A DNA stretch of 64,000 nt from Aedes albopictus (taxonomy: Eukaryota > Arthropoda > Insecta > Diptera > Culicidae), in the NCBI RefSeq assembly GCF_035046485.1, contig NC_085138.1, forward strand, positions 269,681,694-269,745,693. Reading direction: 5' to 3'. A model generated the notes under the pieces. That model had not been told where the DNA came from. It was given only the letters and a program-made list of their open reading frames with translations, and did no database searches. The stretch's first letter is position 1, and each line of letters starts with the position of its first letter. Below, in pieces: positions 11,118 to 22,430 of the stretch. The position numbers and the translations under genes were made by a program.

Positions 11118-12612
11118 CAAAATCGTTCAAATTAAAAGGTCTGCAATTTTGAAAGTAAAAAAGTTTGGTTTCCAATTGCATTGAAGATTTGGAACACTCT
11201 AATTTTTATGTAAAAACTCGCCAATTGTTTCACACCTCATAACAAAAGCATAGAGTGTGCGACAATAATTGGCGCTTTACCCTACATTTGCCTAAAAAAA
11301 TCATTTGAATGCGTCTTCCCTCGTAAATCTGCGTTTTGTTGTACAGTTTCTAAGAGTCCTTAAAATTTCTTGAAACATCTTCGTAAACCAACGAACCGTA
11401 CTTTTTTGCAGAGGTAAATTGATGTTTTTCCTGACACTCGAAAGGAAGGTGAAGAATATCACAAAACAAATAACATGAAACACATTTTTAGATAGATGAA
11501 AACACATAAGCAAAATTTCATTTGAATTGAAAAAGTTCGCGTCGACGTGATTCGTGCGTTGGACTGCTAATGCTCTATAGAGTGTAACAAGAAGTGGCTC
11601 CATCAAACTTTTTGACATCTGATGTTTCAAGCCCCGCTAGTAAAGGCCCTTAAGTAAAAACATTCCAACTTTGCAAGTGACATTCTAATACGTAAGAGAA
11701 TCTCCGTTCACGCAGATCCACCAATCAAATTATATCTGTTAATCTCTTCACAGTGCTCTAGTCATGAAACTTTTCCCCATTTCCCCAAATCGATTTTCCC
11801 GTCGACCGTTGTGCAGCCGTGTCCCCCAGTGTACAAATATTTAGCATCGCAACGGTTCACGGATTGTCCCCTACTCACCCTGGTTTCGGGTGCGAGAAAG
11901 TTATTAAGAAAGATTAAACTGTTTACCAAGAACCTGAGCATGGAACAGATTAGCTGGCTTTTGTGAGCGAGCAGGTCTTTCTCCGTCATTCATAACTTGC
12001 AAGCAATCAAAGCTTTCGTGTATTTCTTTTTCTTGTGGCGTTTCAGAAGCTGAGCCAAGTATCACTTTCGCAATCTTTTGTCCCTAATGTGAAGCAATGG
12101 TTCTCATCTCCGATTACGAAACCTTTCGCGGTAGGTGACGAAAGAAGGTGTTGCTCTTCGTTTGAGTATACATAAACAAATCTGAAGATAAAGAAGCATG
12201 TTGGGAGTGTTCACTGTCAAGGAAATCGACTGTTGACTGCCTTTTTTAGAAACATTTATATTGGAAAATTTTTGGGAAGCATAGGAAAATTTCCCCAGGT
12301 TTTTTTTCATAAATTTCACCATTTTTTAATAAATTTAATGCAGTTTTAACACTAGAAATTATTTAAAAAAAATGCAAAAACAAAATTCTCAACATGTCTG
12401 TATTCCAATGACGTATACTTAAATTATCGGATTTTTTTATGTATGCTATGTAAATATATGTCACGTAGTCGTATACCTATAAGTACAAAATATGTTATCA
12501 TTGTTTCTGTAAAATTGTGCATAAAATAATAAAGTCCTATGTTGTATCAGATTTTTTTATAGTGGTGAAATTCCAAAAAAAAAAACTACAAATAGTATCG
12601 CAAACAATCAAG
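11118..12612. other. AT-rich spacer, no gene called
   Basis: Contains - frames of 109 codons (11301-11630) and 75 codons (11762-11989). Their translations resemble no family I know and their composition matches the local AT content. The stretch around 11760-11900 is slightly richer in GC. AT-rich filler follows to 12600. I see no tRNA or inverted repeat of note. Confidence 0.4.
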
Positions 12613-12824
12613 CGGTCAGCTGTGGAGCTGACCTAGAGGGATGGTTAGAACACATGACTATCATGTCGTGGACCTGTGATTGAGTCCTACTCACGATTGA
12701 CTCACAAACCACGTGTTCTTCCTTCGGAAGGATAGTGAGGCCGTCGGTTCCAAGATGAACTAGGCTCGCGTCAAAGCCAAAACAACTAAGACAATCTCAC
12801 CTGGTCAGTTTGTTGAAAAAAAAA
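12613..12824 (+). mobile_element. tRNA-derived SINE, second family, diverged copy
   Basis: The head reads GGATGGTTAGAACACATGAC (box A-like), then a degraded box B (GTGATTGAGTCCTAC). The body has GTGTTCTTCCTTCGGAAGG and the copy ends in an A run near 12820. The copy at 34494-34668 shares GGTTAGAACACA, the anticodon-side ACTATCA and TCTTCCTTCGGA. No target duplication is obvious, so the ends are approximate. Confidence 0.65.
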
Positions 12825-13664
12825 AATCAACTCTTTTTTACATTGGCTTCCAAAGCAAACACAACCTTTCGTCCCATGAACAACCCTTGCCGCTATTTTT
12901 TTTTATCTCATTCTCGCAAGACTTTCCCCACACACCGTCACGTGTTCACACGATGATGATGGGAACTGACGACGACGCCAGGGTGCTAATGGGCTTTCAT
13001 GTTTCCTTTGAGAGCTTTCGAAAAGTTGCTCCTAAGAAGCTAAGAAGCCGAAATTCTTGAATGGAAATCTTCGAAGATGCGGCCTTCTGAGGTGTGTGTG
13101 ACGTCATGTTTCGAGTGGGAGACGATTTTTTTTTTCACAAGGGTTCTGTATTCGCTTTTTTATCTCACCCCATCGACTGTTGCAGTCAAAGTTTAGACTG
13201 TGTGCGCGATATTTTTAGCCACTTGTGGATGGTTGGAAAGAACATCACGACGCGGTAACGCCACATGAGCATTAAAAATTAATGGCAACATTATAAGGAC
13301 CAAAACTCGGCGCTCGGTGCATGGGTCTTTGGGGTATTTTGCACACCTTGGGATGAGAGTGAGAAAAAGTGCCGGCGTTTTCTTCTCTGGTGTAAAACAT
13401 TATTTATATCTGACTTACTGGCAAATACTGCTCTTACTGTGCTTAAGCTTTAAAGGGTGTTGTTTATTACGGAAACATGTTTCGAAGCTCGAGTAACGAA
13501 CTTTGTCATCGAATTTTGAATCTTCAGCTTAGTCAAGCACAAACTAAACTGTGTGTAACCTAGGAACTTCCACTTATTAATAAAGTGCAATTTCAAAAAT
13601 TTCTGATCAATAACAGTGCTGGTCTAGTCCTCTTGATCCGTGGGCGCTTTTCTTAAACAGGGAA
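12825..13664. other. Spacer before the RTE-like insertion
   Basis: Mixed-composition sequence without a supported gene. The part at 12890-13330 is less AT-rich and has no repeat I recognise; short GATGATG and GACGACGAC runs occur near 12950-12980. It could be unique host DNA. Confidence 0.4.
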
Positions 13665-13677
13665 TATCAATTTTCTT

Positions 13678-14922
13678 TTTTTCTTGGCGAATACCAGGCT
13701 GGTTTTCATGAGGGCCGATCAACGACGGATCAAATGTTTACCCTGCGGATGATCCTAGATAAATTTCGGGAATATAACTTGCAGACTCACCATCTGTTCA
13801 TTGATTTTAAAGCAGCGTACGATTCAGTGAAAAGAAATGAGCTTTGGCAGATAATGTCAGAACATGGTTTTCCGGCGAAACTAATTAGGCTGATACGCGC
13901 AATGCTGGATGGATCAAAATCAAGTATTCGGATCGCGGACGAAGTGTCTACGCCGTTTGTGACCTTGGATGGATTGAAGCAGGGGGATGCTCTTTCAAAT
14001 TTATTGTTCAACATTGCACTCGAAGGAGCGATTAGGAGGTCAGGCGTGCAGAGGAGTGGCTCTATCATCACACGGTCGCACATGCTCTTCGGTTTTGCGG
14101 ACGATATTGATCTTATCGGCATCGATTGTAGGGTAGTGGAGGAAGCTTATGCTCCTCTGAAGAGAGAGACAGCGAGGATAGGCTTGGCGATTAACTCTAC
14201 CAAGACGAAGTACATGATAGCGGGTAGAGACAGATGCAGGCCTAGTGGTGTTAGTGTTGAGGTAGTGATTGATGGGGAAGTGTTTGAAGTTGTTGAAGAA
14301 TTTGTTTATCTTGGAACACTTGTGACATGTGACAATGACGTTTCCCGTAAAGTGAAAAGGCATATTGCAGCTGCGAATAGGACCTTTTACGGATTGCGTA
14401 GCCAGCTTAGGTCCCGTAACTTGCAAACGCAAATAAAATTCGCTCTGTATAAGACGCTGATTCTTCCGGTTGCCCTCTACGGTCACGAAGCGTGGACGTT
14501 AAAGGAGGTGGACAGAAAAGCTTTTGGAGTTTTTGAGCGCAAAGTGCTGCGGACAATTCTCGGTGGGAAACAAGAAAATGGAGTGTGGCGCAGACGCATG
14601 AATCACGAGTTGTATCAAGTGTACGAAGATGCGAATATTGTGAAACGTATGAAATACGGCAGACTTCAGTGGGCTGGACACGTAGTGCGAATGTCGGAAG
14701 AAAGAATAGCGAAAACAATATTCAGCAGAGAGCCCGGTAGAGGTAGGCGACTTCGTGGACGACCGCGAACTCGCTGGCTGCACGCGTTTGAAGAAGATCT
14801 ACGATCCCTACACGTTCGGGGAAACTGGAGGAACATCGCCCAAGACCGACGAAGATGGTGCTCTACTATACGCTCGGCATTGGAGTAAAGTTACTTTGTA
14901 GCCAACAAGGTATCAAGGTAGG
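13678..14922 (+). mobile_element. 5'-truncated RTE-like non-LTR retrotransposon
   Basis: A single retrotransposon fragment carries the reverse transcriptase and C-terminal region. It is flanked by a perfect 13-bp direct repeat, TATCAATTTTCTT (13665-13677 and 14923-14935), which is the target-site duplication of a target-primed insertion. The 5' end is cut inside the reverse transcriptase domain, as usual for incomplete reverse transcription. The 3' tail is short and holds GGTATCAAGGTAGGTATC rather than poly-A, which fits RTE-type elements that end in short repeats. Clade assignment is an inference. Confidence 0.85.
13686..14888 (+). CDS. Partial reverse transcriptase (ORF2) of RTE-like retrotransposon
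   Basis: The open frame of 401 codons from 13686 to the TAA at 14886 enters in the middle of a reverse transcriptase domain. The first residues (GEYQAGFHEGRSTTDQ) are the conserved QAGF-x-x-GRSTTDQ motif. Counting from the first Met at 13734, motif A FIDFKAAYD is at residues 22-30, GLKQGDALS at 80-88, and the catalytic FADD at 121-124. The C-terminal region has YLGTLVT, LYGHEAWTL, FERKVLRTILGG, RLQWAGHVVRM and RGRPRTRW, typical of RTE-like and related LINEs. The endonuclease and N-terminal fingers are missing. The frame has no internal stop, so this is a young insertion, but it cannot move by itself. Any translation would start at an internal Met. Confidence 0.9.
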   Translation, partial: GEYQAGFHEGRSTTDQMFTLRMILDKFREYNLQTHHLFIDFKAAYDSVKRNELWQIMSEHGFPAKLIRLIRAMLDGSKSSIRIADEVSTPFVTLDGLKQGDALSNLLFNIALEGAIRRSGVQRSGSIITRSHMLFGFADDIDLIGIDCRVVEEAYAPLKRETARIGLAINSTKTKYMIAGRDRCRPSGVSVEVVIDGEVFEVVEEFVYLGTLVTCDNDVSRKVKRHIAAANRTFYGLRSQLRSRNLQTQIKFALYKTLILPVALYGHEAWTLKEVDRKAFGVFERKVLRTILGGKQENGVWRRRMNHELYQVYEDANIVKRMKYGRLQWAGHVVRMSEERIAKTIFSREPGRGRRLRGRPRTRWLHAFEEDLRSLHVRGNWRNIAQDRRRWCSTIRSALE

Positions 14923-15021
14923 TATCAATTTTCTTACACTGACGCTATATGATGAGCTATATCCCGAATTAATACATAATAAACAAAATTGTACTTGTAC
15001 TGCAGATGTTTCATAAGAATT

Positions 15022-15536
15022 GGGCGCTGTCCATAAACTATGTCCACAGACAAACAAACGTCTCACTCTATCCACTTCCCATAGAGCTTGCTGACGTTTA
15101 TTCACCTCTCTCTTTCAAGCATGCAGGCGGGATAGGATTTGTTTTCATCGGGAAACCTTTCCTGATGAAAACAAGTCCTATTCCGCCTGCATATTTGAAA
15201 GAGAAAGGTGAATAAACGTCAGCAAGCTCTATTGTTTCCCTTTTTAACGGACTATTCAAATATGCTGTAGTTCGCAAATCTCTCGCTCATGGCGCTTGCA
15301 TCGTTTATGCTCCTGTTTAACGTTTGCTCACTACTGCCATCTACTCAGTGTATTTGCGAAACACAGCGTAATTAGCATTGGCGATTATATTTTTGTGACG
15401 ATAATTTTAATCGTACTTTGTTCAAAGTGGTACGTCTGTTTGTCTGTGCTATGCCCATACGCAATTTGTATGGAGCGTAGACTTTGGCCTGACCCCCTGT
15501 CCCTCCTAAGAGTCTACGTAGTTTATGGACAGGCCC
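15022..15536. mobile_element. MITE with GGGCGCTGTCCATAAACTA ends, containing a palindrome
   Basis: The left end GGGCGCTGTCCATAAACTA and right end TACGTAGTTTATGGACAGGC form an inverted repeat of about 20 bp. The same family logic is seen at 62218-62392 and 52210/56152. The near-perfect palindrome 15081-15232 sits inside and looks like a later insertion. Repeat words such as GTACGTCTGTTTGTCTGTG fill the rest. No coding capacity. The flanking target duplication is not clear. Confidence 0.7.
15081..15232. repeat. 152-bp near-perfect palindrome without loop
   Basis: The two 76-bp halves (15081-15156, 15157-15232) are reverse complements with about half a dozen mismatches, and the symmetry runs to the centre (GGAAACCTTTCC). 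The outer words are ATAGAGCTTGCTGACGT and its complement. It lies within the MITE at 15022-15536, so it inserted there or formed there by inverted duplication. Confidence 0.92.
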
Positions 15537-16071
15537 TTACCGCCAGCCAACATAAAGGCACACAACCAAGCATTTTGGTATGTAACCTTACTTGCCTTGC
15601 CGGTGAGACAAAAACTTGATCTGTGTCCTCTGCAGAGATGGAAAATGAAAACCAAAACATACATACTCGAAAACAATAGGGGCCCGAGAATACTCACACT
15701 TCTTTATTCGCGAGTAAACGAAGCTGGCAAGCACTCGCATTTTAACGACTGGCAGTGTTGTTTTTAAGAACAATGAAGCATAAAGCATTAGTTTATGTTG
15801 GATAATTACTGGATTTGCTATTATAACCACAATAAAATAAAACTATCTAGTATCGAAAGCGGTCCGAATCCCGATTAGTGAAATCAAATTTGTGGTTTTT
15901 CCCGGGTAAAAACGGATTTCCACAAAAATCAAGTGACGGTTGAGAGATTGAAAAATCCAAATGACGAGAAATCCTTGAGAAAGATCCGATACGGATCGAA
16001 ACGTCAGAGTAAGAGAACATAAGATTGTTTTGGATCTCTCAATCGGACTGAAAATCCAGAAAAATCCTAAA
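15537..16071. other. Spacer, no gene
   Basis: Mixed sequence with short overlapping frames on both strands at 15506-15830 that I do not support. GAGAGATTGAAAAATCC near 15940 and GGATCTCTCAATC near 16032 form a weak inverted repeat. Confidence 0.35.
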
Positions 16072-16703
16072 ATAGTTATTTATGCAACAAGGTGCAAAAT
16101 GATGATTTTTTCAGCATGAGTTGTACATTTATCCAACGAGGCTTGCCGAGTTGGATAAATACAACGAGTGCTGAAAAAATCGAGTTTTGCAACGAGTTGC
16201 ATACAAAGTTTTTTGTAATTACGAAAAACACTTATCGAATACCACCTTCATTTGCTACACAAACACATTCTGGGACAACAGGCAGGCGGGCTTCCACGTG
16301 TTTTAGCCTATTATCCAATCAAGTAGGCGTTTCAGTAGGCCGGTAGATCAGGACAGACCAAGATGACTGTCACAAATTTTCAAGCTCCTGCCCAGTTCGG
16401 TCTGGCACTTAGCCTTCAAATTCGGCAAGAAATAATACCGGAAATGAGCTACAGGACGTGCCTGAACATAAAGGAAATACACTTCCGGCAAATACACTTA
16501 GTTTGTAGTGCAAAAGAGTGTAGAAGAATAATCAAATTGGGCATACAAACAACAGTGCCGAAAAGTACTACTTTTCGGCACACTTAAGAGTGCCGAAAAG
16601 TAGTACTTTTCGGCACTGTTGTTGAAGTGTGGAAAAGTAGGCCTTTTCACCGCATTTTCTCTGATGGAAAAGTGAGACTTTTCGCAACGTAATTACAAAA
16701 AAA
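16072..16703 (+). mobile_element. 632-bp dispersed element, copy 1, with hairpins at both ends
   Basis: Closely homologous in inverted orientation to 56833-57467. One end holds an imperfect inverted repeat (ATTTTTTCAGCA ... TGCTGAAAAAAT around CATTTATCCAACGAGG). The other holds a nested palindrome at 16550-16621. The + frame of 84 codons at 16092-16346 is kept as the equivalent - frame in the other copy, which is longer (99 codons). I recognise no domain in this peptide, and the conservation may only reflect recent copying. No transposase is present, so the element is non-autonomous. Confidence 0.8.
16550..16621. repeat. 72-bp nested palindrome (GCCGAAAAGTAGTACTTTTCGGC)
   Basis: 37-bp half-arms meet at CTTAAG with a single mismatch. 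Each arm is itself a palindrome around AGTACT, so the word AAAGTAGTACTTTTCGGCA occurs in both orientations. The DNA could extrude as a cruciform with branched arms. The homologous copy is 56918-56989. Confidence 0.92.
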
Positions 16704-17174
16704 AATTTTTCGTGCTTTGTTTTGTTGATGTTTGTGACTTTTGCAACAAAGGAAAGGAAAGAGAAAAAAGTGAATAAGTTGAAACATCTATTTAAAGTCA
16801 ATAAAATGTTTAAATAAGTGGTAAACCAGGTGTCCTGAGGACTGCAGATCCAAGAGATATGACGGGCTAGGTATGTAGAGTGCGATGAGAGAATTACGAA
16901 AGTAGGTCAACCCGGAAAGACGCAGGTCAGATTACCGTAAATCAGTGGGTGAGTTCAACACTATTCTTTCTATATTTGCATTTAGGGGAGTTTTCTCCGC
17001 TTCTCTCATGTGGACTTGCCTTCTACCACAACCGAATCAAATTCGATTTATCCAAGGATTAATCTTTGACGTAGAGCCATCTTTCCAAATGGGCTGGACT
17101 GGACACTGAAACGACTTCTGATATAAGTTCGTCTGCGGGTTCGCTTTTTAACCTAACTTATATTTGAATCGAAC
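16704..17174. other. Spacer, possible retroelement fragment
   Basis: No open frame of note. 16830-17150 (CTGAGGACTGCAGATCC ... GACTGGACACTGAAACG) is less AT-rich than its surroundings and lacks inverted repeats. It may be the untranslated end of a retroelement, but I cannot identify it. Confidence 0.3.
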
Positions 17175-17176
17175 TA

Positions 17177-19866
17177 CCCAAGAAACAATTTTTACTTTAA
17201 GAAATGTTTCTCAAAGCAACGTTGTTAAGCTGCAAGTTGTATTATATTTGAATAATTTTGAAATAAATCTATTCTTCAACTCTTGTTTGCTCAAAAATGA
17301 GAATCTATTCAACATTAACAGTTCCATCAGCACGATGAAATGAATGTTTATTCAATGATCGTACATCGTTTGTTAGACTCTTGTTCAACGTTTAAACCAT
17401 CAACTATTTACACAAATATCATAAACAACGTTTTTTAAACAACGTTGTTTGAGACTATTTGTTTAATCGTTTAAGAATGGCTTTAGAAACCATTCTTGTG
17501 CATTAGCAGCAGAGTGCATAATACCAAGCTTTCTTCGACATTTATTCCACCATAATACAATCAAATCATGCTGGTGTTATGACACATCTCATACGGATTT
17601 CATTTCTATTAATAGATATGATTTTACAACTGAATCAAAAACGTTTCTTAAACGTTTCTTCAATATCATTGTAAAAATAAAATGACAAAAATAATTTTAC
17701 TTTCTATATTTTTGCATTTGTATGTAATCTGGAATATCCTTTTCTGATCATATACCTACAACATCACCATTTTATTACATTTTTATGGAACAAATCACAC
17801 CAATGGAAAGACTTGAACTCGGGACCTTTTGGTTGACAGTCATCTGCATTCGCTCGGCTTCAATCAGAATTACATGAATCAGCAGATTTAAAGTAGCATT
17901 TATATTCAATACCTGAGTTGAAAACTTTAGCGTACATTTGCTGCTTAAACGTATTTTATTCATCAAATTATCTTCATAAACATTGAAGCTGATCAATGTT
18001 TGAATAATTCTGGAGCAACATTTGAAAAGGGCCCAAGAGGTCTTGTGTCTTTTTTCTAAAACGCTCCGTAGGGCATAACAGCAGCCTGCCCACGCAAATG
18101 AACACCGTTATCCGAAAGATCGATGTTTGCTCTATCTGATAACGGTCTTAGTTTTTGTGAATAAGCTGAGGGGGGCTTGTATGCCATTTTCAAATGTTGC
18201 TCCAGAATTGTAACTGCAACGTTTAATCATAAGGCATGTATGCTGATAACACAAGTTTACAAAATAAAACGAAAGTCGTGAACTTCTGTCAACGACCAAA
18301 ATTTTTGAAGCACAATTTAGTGCTGATTTCGAAACCGACCTTCAAAAAAATTAAAGTAGAACAGTTTTTGAGTTTTACCTCAATATCGAGTTTTGTAACT
18401 TTTCAAAATATGTAATTTACTAAAATTCAAATATATTGCGTTTTGTTCAACCAATTTTAAATCTTTTTCCAAAAATTAAAAGCTGAATACAATACCATTC
18501 GATCATCTGAATACAGGTTTTTCGTCAGATTGATGAAATTCAAGATATTGGGGAGTTTTGGGGACGATCTTCTTAAATTTTAGCAAAATTCCCAAAATTT
18601 TTTGATGAAATGTATTTTTTTCAATAAGAAAAAACCAACTTAAAAATTCTTTCTCGACGTTTATTTGACATATCATATGTAGGCGAGTTACAGTAAAAAT
18701 TTCAGCTCAATCGGAGCATTGATTACGAAGAATGAGATGTTTGAAGTGAGCGACTGTGCTTAAAAATAGAACAAAAATCGATTTCAAATCATCAACGTTG
18801 TATGGGAAGTCGAAAAATTTTCCGCTCTACTGTAATTTTTTTCCTTCGCGTTTTCGAATTCAGGGCATGATTCTACACCAAAATTGATCATCAGCTTACC
18901 GAGTTCAAAAATGCTGTAAACTAGTGTAATTGTGTCCGTCAGTCATTCACGGTGTTGTTTATTGTTGAGTCACAAAGTTTCGTAAATCTTCAAACAGTTT
19001 TTTTTATTTGAACGCCCAAACAAGTGAAAGTGTTTTATTATTACCGCTCCTGATTTGTTTAGGAAGGAAAAAAATGTGACGCTGGTGCATATCTCCAAGC
19101 AGGCAAAAAATTTGATCATTCGGAAGCTGATCCCGGTTTGACCGGTAGCATCAAAGTGTTTATTCTATTCGTCAATACCAAATAGAAGAGCCACCCAGGA
19201 GCCATTTCAGCTGCCTTTTCTGGTGTTTCTGTTAGCGGCTTTGCTATCGTTGGAGTGTGTCGTGCAAAAGGCGAGTCAGAATGATTTTGGAAGTGTAATA
19301 TTTTGAGCTGCTGCGAGATATTTGTTTGGTGTTCAAGCTTGTAGCCGCGGATGCTCTTCTTAGACTCCAAATCAACAATTATGTTTACAAATGGGACATG
19401 GCGCACAACGATAATCAAGTAATACAGTTCCACTGCTAATCAACATTGCTTGAATAGAAGCGTTACATTTGTTCCGAATAAACCTGATTACATCTTGTTG
19501 TTAAGCTATATTATTGTAGCTGAATAAAATGATCAAGCAAAAGTTGTTAAATTGTTAATAAACTATTTGTTCCATTAGAGGTCATATGTGGAATAACGGC
19601 ATCTAATTCATCGGAAGCAGCTTGTACTCTGTCATTATTAGAGCACTGATAGGCAGATGATATGAATACCTAATCAACATTCTTTGAGCTTCTGTTCGAT
19701 TAGTTATTCAATGAGCAGCAATATGATTAACAAACGTGCAGTTTTCGATCCATGAAACATTTATTCGCCACTTTGTTCAACATATACTCTTGTTCAAGTG
19801 TTGGTGCTTTTGTAGAACATTTGATCAACTCGCATGCTTATTAATTGTTTTGAATTGTTACTTGGG
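17177..19866 (-). mobile_element. 2.7-kb TA-flanked element, copy B of the CCCAAG family
   Basis: The ends CCCAAGAAACAATTT (17177) and AATTGTTACTTGGG (19866) are inverted repeats bounded by TA on both sides (17175-17176 and 19867-19868). The sequence matches 9076-10760 in reverse, including GGTCCCGAGTTCAAGTCTT near 17807-17825. A stretch of about 18210-19080 has no counterpart in the other copy and is probably a further insertion; the MITE at 18008-18207 is another. No transposase frame is visible. The TA duplication suggests Tc1/mariner-type mobilisation. Confidence 0.75.
18008..18207. mobile_element. 200-bp MITE, TIR TCTGGAGCAACATTTGAAAA
   Basis: Inverted ends TCTGGAGCAACATTTGAAAA and TTTTCAAATGTTGCTCCAGA enclose 150-160 bp of unrelated sequence. 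It interrupts the older element 17177-19866. I could not fix the target duplication. Confidence 0.85.
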
Positions 19867-20239
19867 TAGACAGTTTTCTCATGAGTTATTATGTATTTCA
19901 AACTTTAGTCAAACTGGAGCCTCAATATTGCAATAACGGATAAGCACGCTGTAATGATACTTATGTACCTCGTCACTCACTCATGCAACCGCAACTACAT
20001 TAGTGGTCTAATAACACTTACCGCGCTCGGCATAGTTCCATCATGCCGCTCAAAGTGTTGCCACAAATAATGCTTAGTTTGCAAAACCCAGTTATCTGGC
20101 TGGTGGGACATGGGAGCCTAAACTTCAACTGTTAATGCAATCAGAGACTACTCAGCCTTAGACGAGTTTAGGTTAGTTTGGCTACAAAGCCTTAGATGCC
20201 ATTAACAGAAGGAACATGACGAGATAATATAACATTATA

Positions 20240-20540
20240 AACACTTAGAATAAATTCCAGTATTCGGTGAAAAAAATCACCGAAACTGGTCTGCTAACAA
20301 GCAAATTACAGTATTACAGTATTACAGTATTACATTCGTAAACAAACATACCGAACGTTCTGCGATTTTTACGGCAAATTTGTAAAAAGTACCGAACGTT
20401 CTGGTAATTTTGACAGATGCATTTTCCTGAGATTCACAGTACGTTCGGTGATTTGAAAAATCACCGTACTTTTTACCGTACGTTCAGCTTTGGAGATTAC
20501 GGTAAAATTTTACCGTAATCCCTCATTTTATCTAAGTGTG
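20240..20540. mobile_element. 301-bp TA-flanked MITE with ACACTTAGATAAA ends
   Basis: Ends AACACTTAGAATAAA and TTTATCTAAGTGTG are inverted and flanked by TA (20238-20239, 20541-20542). The interior has several inverted GTACGTTCGGTGATTT / AAATCACCG words and three tandem CAGTATTA units at 20304-20335. Non-coding. Confidence 0.8.
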
Positions 20541-20542
20541 TA

Positions 20543-22234
20543 TGCAGTGAATCAAAATTCAACCATCGCGCAACAATAATGACAATGTCGCAACCTGTAT
20601 TTGTTGCGACAAACAAACCCATGCGACATAAGTTTGTCCCAACTTGAAAATAATGGGATGAACATCGTACACCACGAGTTTAGAGATTTTTAAGCCTTGC
20701 ATTGCGATTTTCGAACGGTAACTTCGAGTCGGTAAACACTGCAACTCTGGTGAAGCTCTATCATCAAACAGTTTCGACTTTGGGTTAGCAATAATTGATT
20801 ATTCACGAGTTGAAAAGTACGCAACAAATTCAGCTTCCGTTTTGTCTGCAACAAAAAAATTCGAGATCATGTCATTATCTGTTACCAGTAAGGATAAAGA
20901 GTAATCGTTGCACCTTCTTTGTTGCTTGTTTTGTGTCATTTTTGTCTGACAATTCTCTTCACTGTGTGTATGGTTTATGTAATGTAAAACAATGCAACAT
21001 AACAAAAGAGAACCATTCCAAAACCATGTGATTAAATGTATAGCCAGTAGTGAAATTACAATTGAAAACAATATATTTTCGGTACATTTTATTGTTTGGA
21101 ACTATACATGTACAATACAATATATGGTATATTAAAACCCACGTATCAGTATTTCGAACAATTAATTTACAATACAATGTATGGTTTTGCAAAAAAAAAT
21201 ATATATGCAGAAAAATATTTTTTTGTATTGATACGATACTTAACAACCTGTATATTATATTGTAAAAATCTTATTTCCAATTCACAGCATTTACAAATTC
21301 ATCACCTTTTGATGAAAAGAAATGCGGTACAAATGAAGAGGTAAAAACCATCAATTATGTCATTACATTACAACCATTCATGTAATAGTTTTGCTGTTGG
21401 ATAGCTGCACAAATTTTGATGAAGGCAATAACCATTCATTATTCAACGTTTCGTTACAGGTAATCTCTACACGTTTTCCAATCAGTCGAATGCAATCAAT
21501 TCCACCCCAAAACACACCTCTACAGTAGCTTTCATCCCAAGAAGGTAAGGAAATCCATTTTTGCTTGATTTTCCCGACCTAGCAGATGATGACACGAGTA
21601 GGTACCTAAACCCGCACAGCTGAGAGCAGATCCGAATTGTAATCGGGCCAAAGCTTCATTCTCTTCACGGAGAAATTGAATGACGCCGTTCCGGATGGTT
21701 GGGATTTCCATTTCAGGTGGGAATCAAACGTACACAGTTGCTCGCGTTGACCCAACATGGAGCTTTCTGAAAAATCTAGCTCACCTGGCACTGAACGGTT
21801 TCCATAAAGAAGCTTCATCGCTAGTCACCGTTCTTAGTTTCCCGGAAGCGAGTGTTTGAAAACTTCTTGCCGGAATTTGAAAAGGCCACACGCTATAGCT
21901 AGAGGTAGATGGTGAAGTGTTGCATACCTTTAGCTTGTCGTTTGGCTTTTCAGTGAGTCACTCCGCAGTGCCATCAACTACTCTTCTCCTGAGGAGGTGC
22001 ATGGAGCATCATTTGTCTACCGTTCTTTCCGTTTCGCATTCGCAGTTGTCAATCTCTTCAGCTGAGGAATCATTTATCATTTGGGAAAACCTATCCAGTC
22101 CACGAATGGAATTCTCGATAGTTCCATTCAATGAATGAAGAGTGCGGTTTGTGTCAGCTCTTGTAGTTTGGACGGTTTCAGAGATGGGATATTTGCGTGG
22201 GTAGATCTGAACTACATATATGTACGGTTTATGT
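20543..22234. other. AT-rich spacer with one weak coding candidate
   Basis: 20540-21350 is AT-rich with overlapping frames on both strands that I do not support. At 21606-21818 a - frame of 70 codons has a more protein-like composition than its neighbours, and a possible splice donor (GCCAG|GTGAGC) lies early in it near 21785-21790. I recognise no family. 21900-22140 holds short + frames of no clear meaning. Confidence 0.3.
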
Positions 22235-22238
22235 TTAA

Positions 22239-22322
22239 CCCTAAAAGGGATACCTTCATGGCCTCAAGACGAGCTCTGAAAGGCGCCTGGGGTCCAATGG
22301 ACCCCAGGTATCCCTTTTAGGG
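22239..22322. mobile_element. 84-bp piggyBac-like MITE, TTAA flanked
   Basis: Perfect inverted ends CCCTAAAAGGGATACC and GGTATCCCTTTTAGGG are flanked by TTAA on both sides (22235-22238 and 22323-22326), the target duplication of piggyBac-type transposons. The centre has a second small palindrome (CCTGGGGTCC / GGACCCCAGG). Confidence 0.85.
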
Positions 22323-22430
22323 TTAATGGTGTGCGTTATTTATCTCTGGTTTTAGTTTTAAAGTAATTTCTGAAAAAAAATTAACATGCAAAACTGATAA
22401 GATGTATTCCGAAAAAATACTTTACGAAAC

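Noticed and set aside
14040..14783. - strand frames of 94-148 codons
   Set aside because: Shadows of the RTE-like reverse transcriptase on the + strand.
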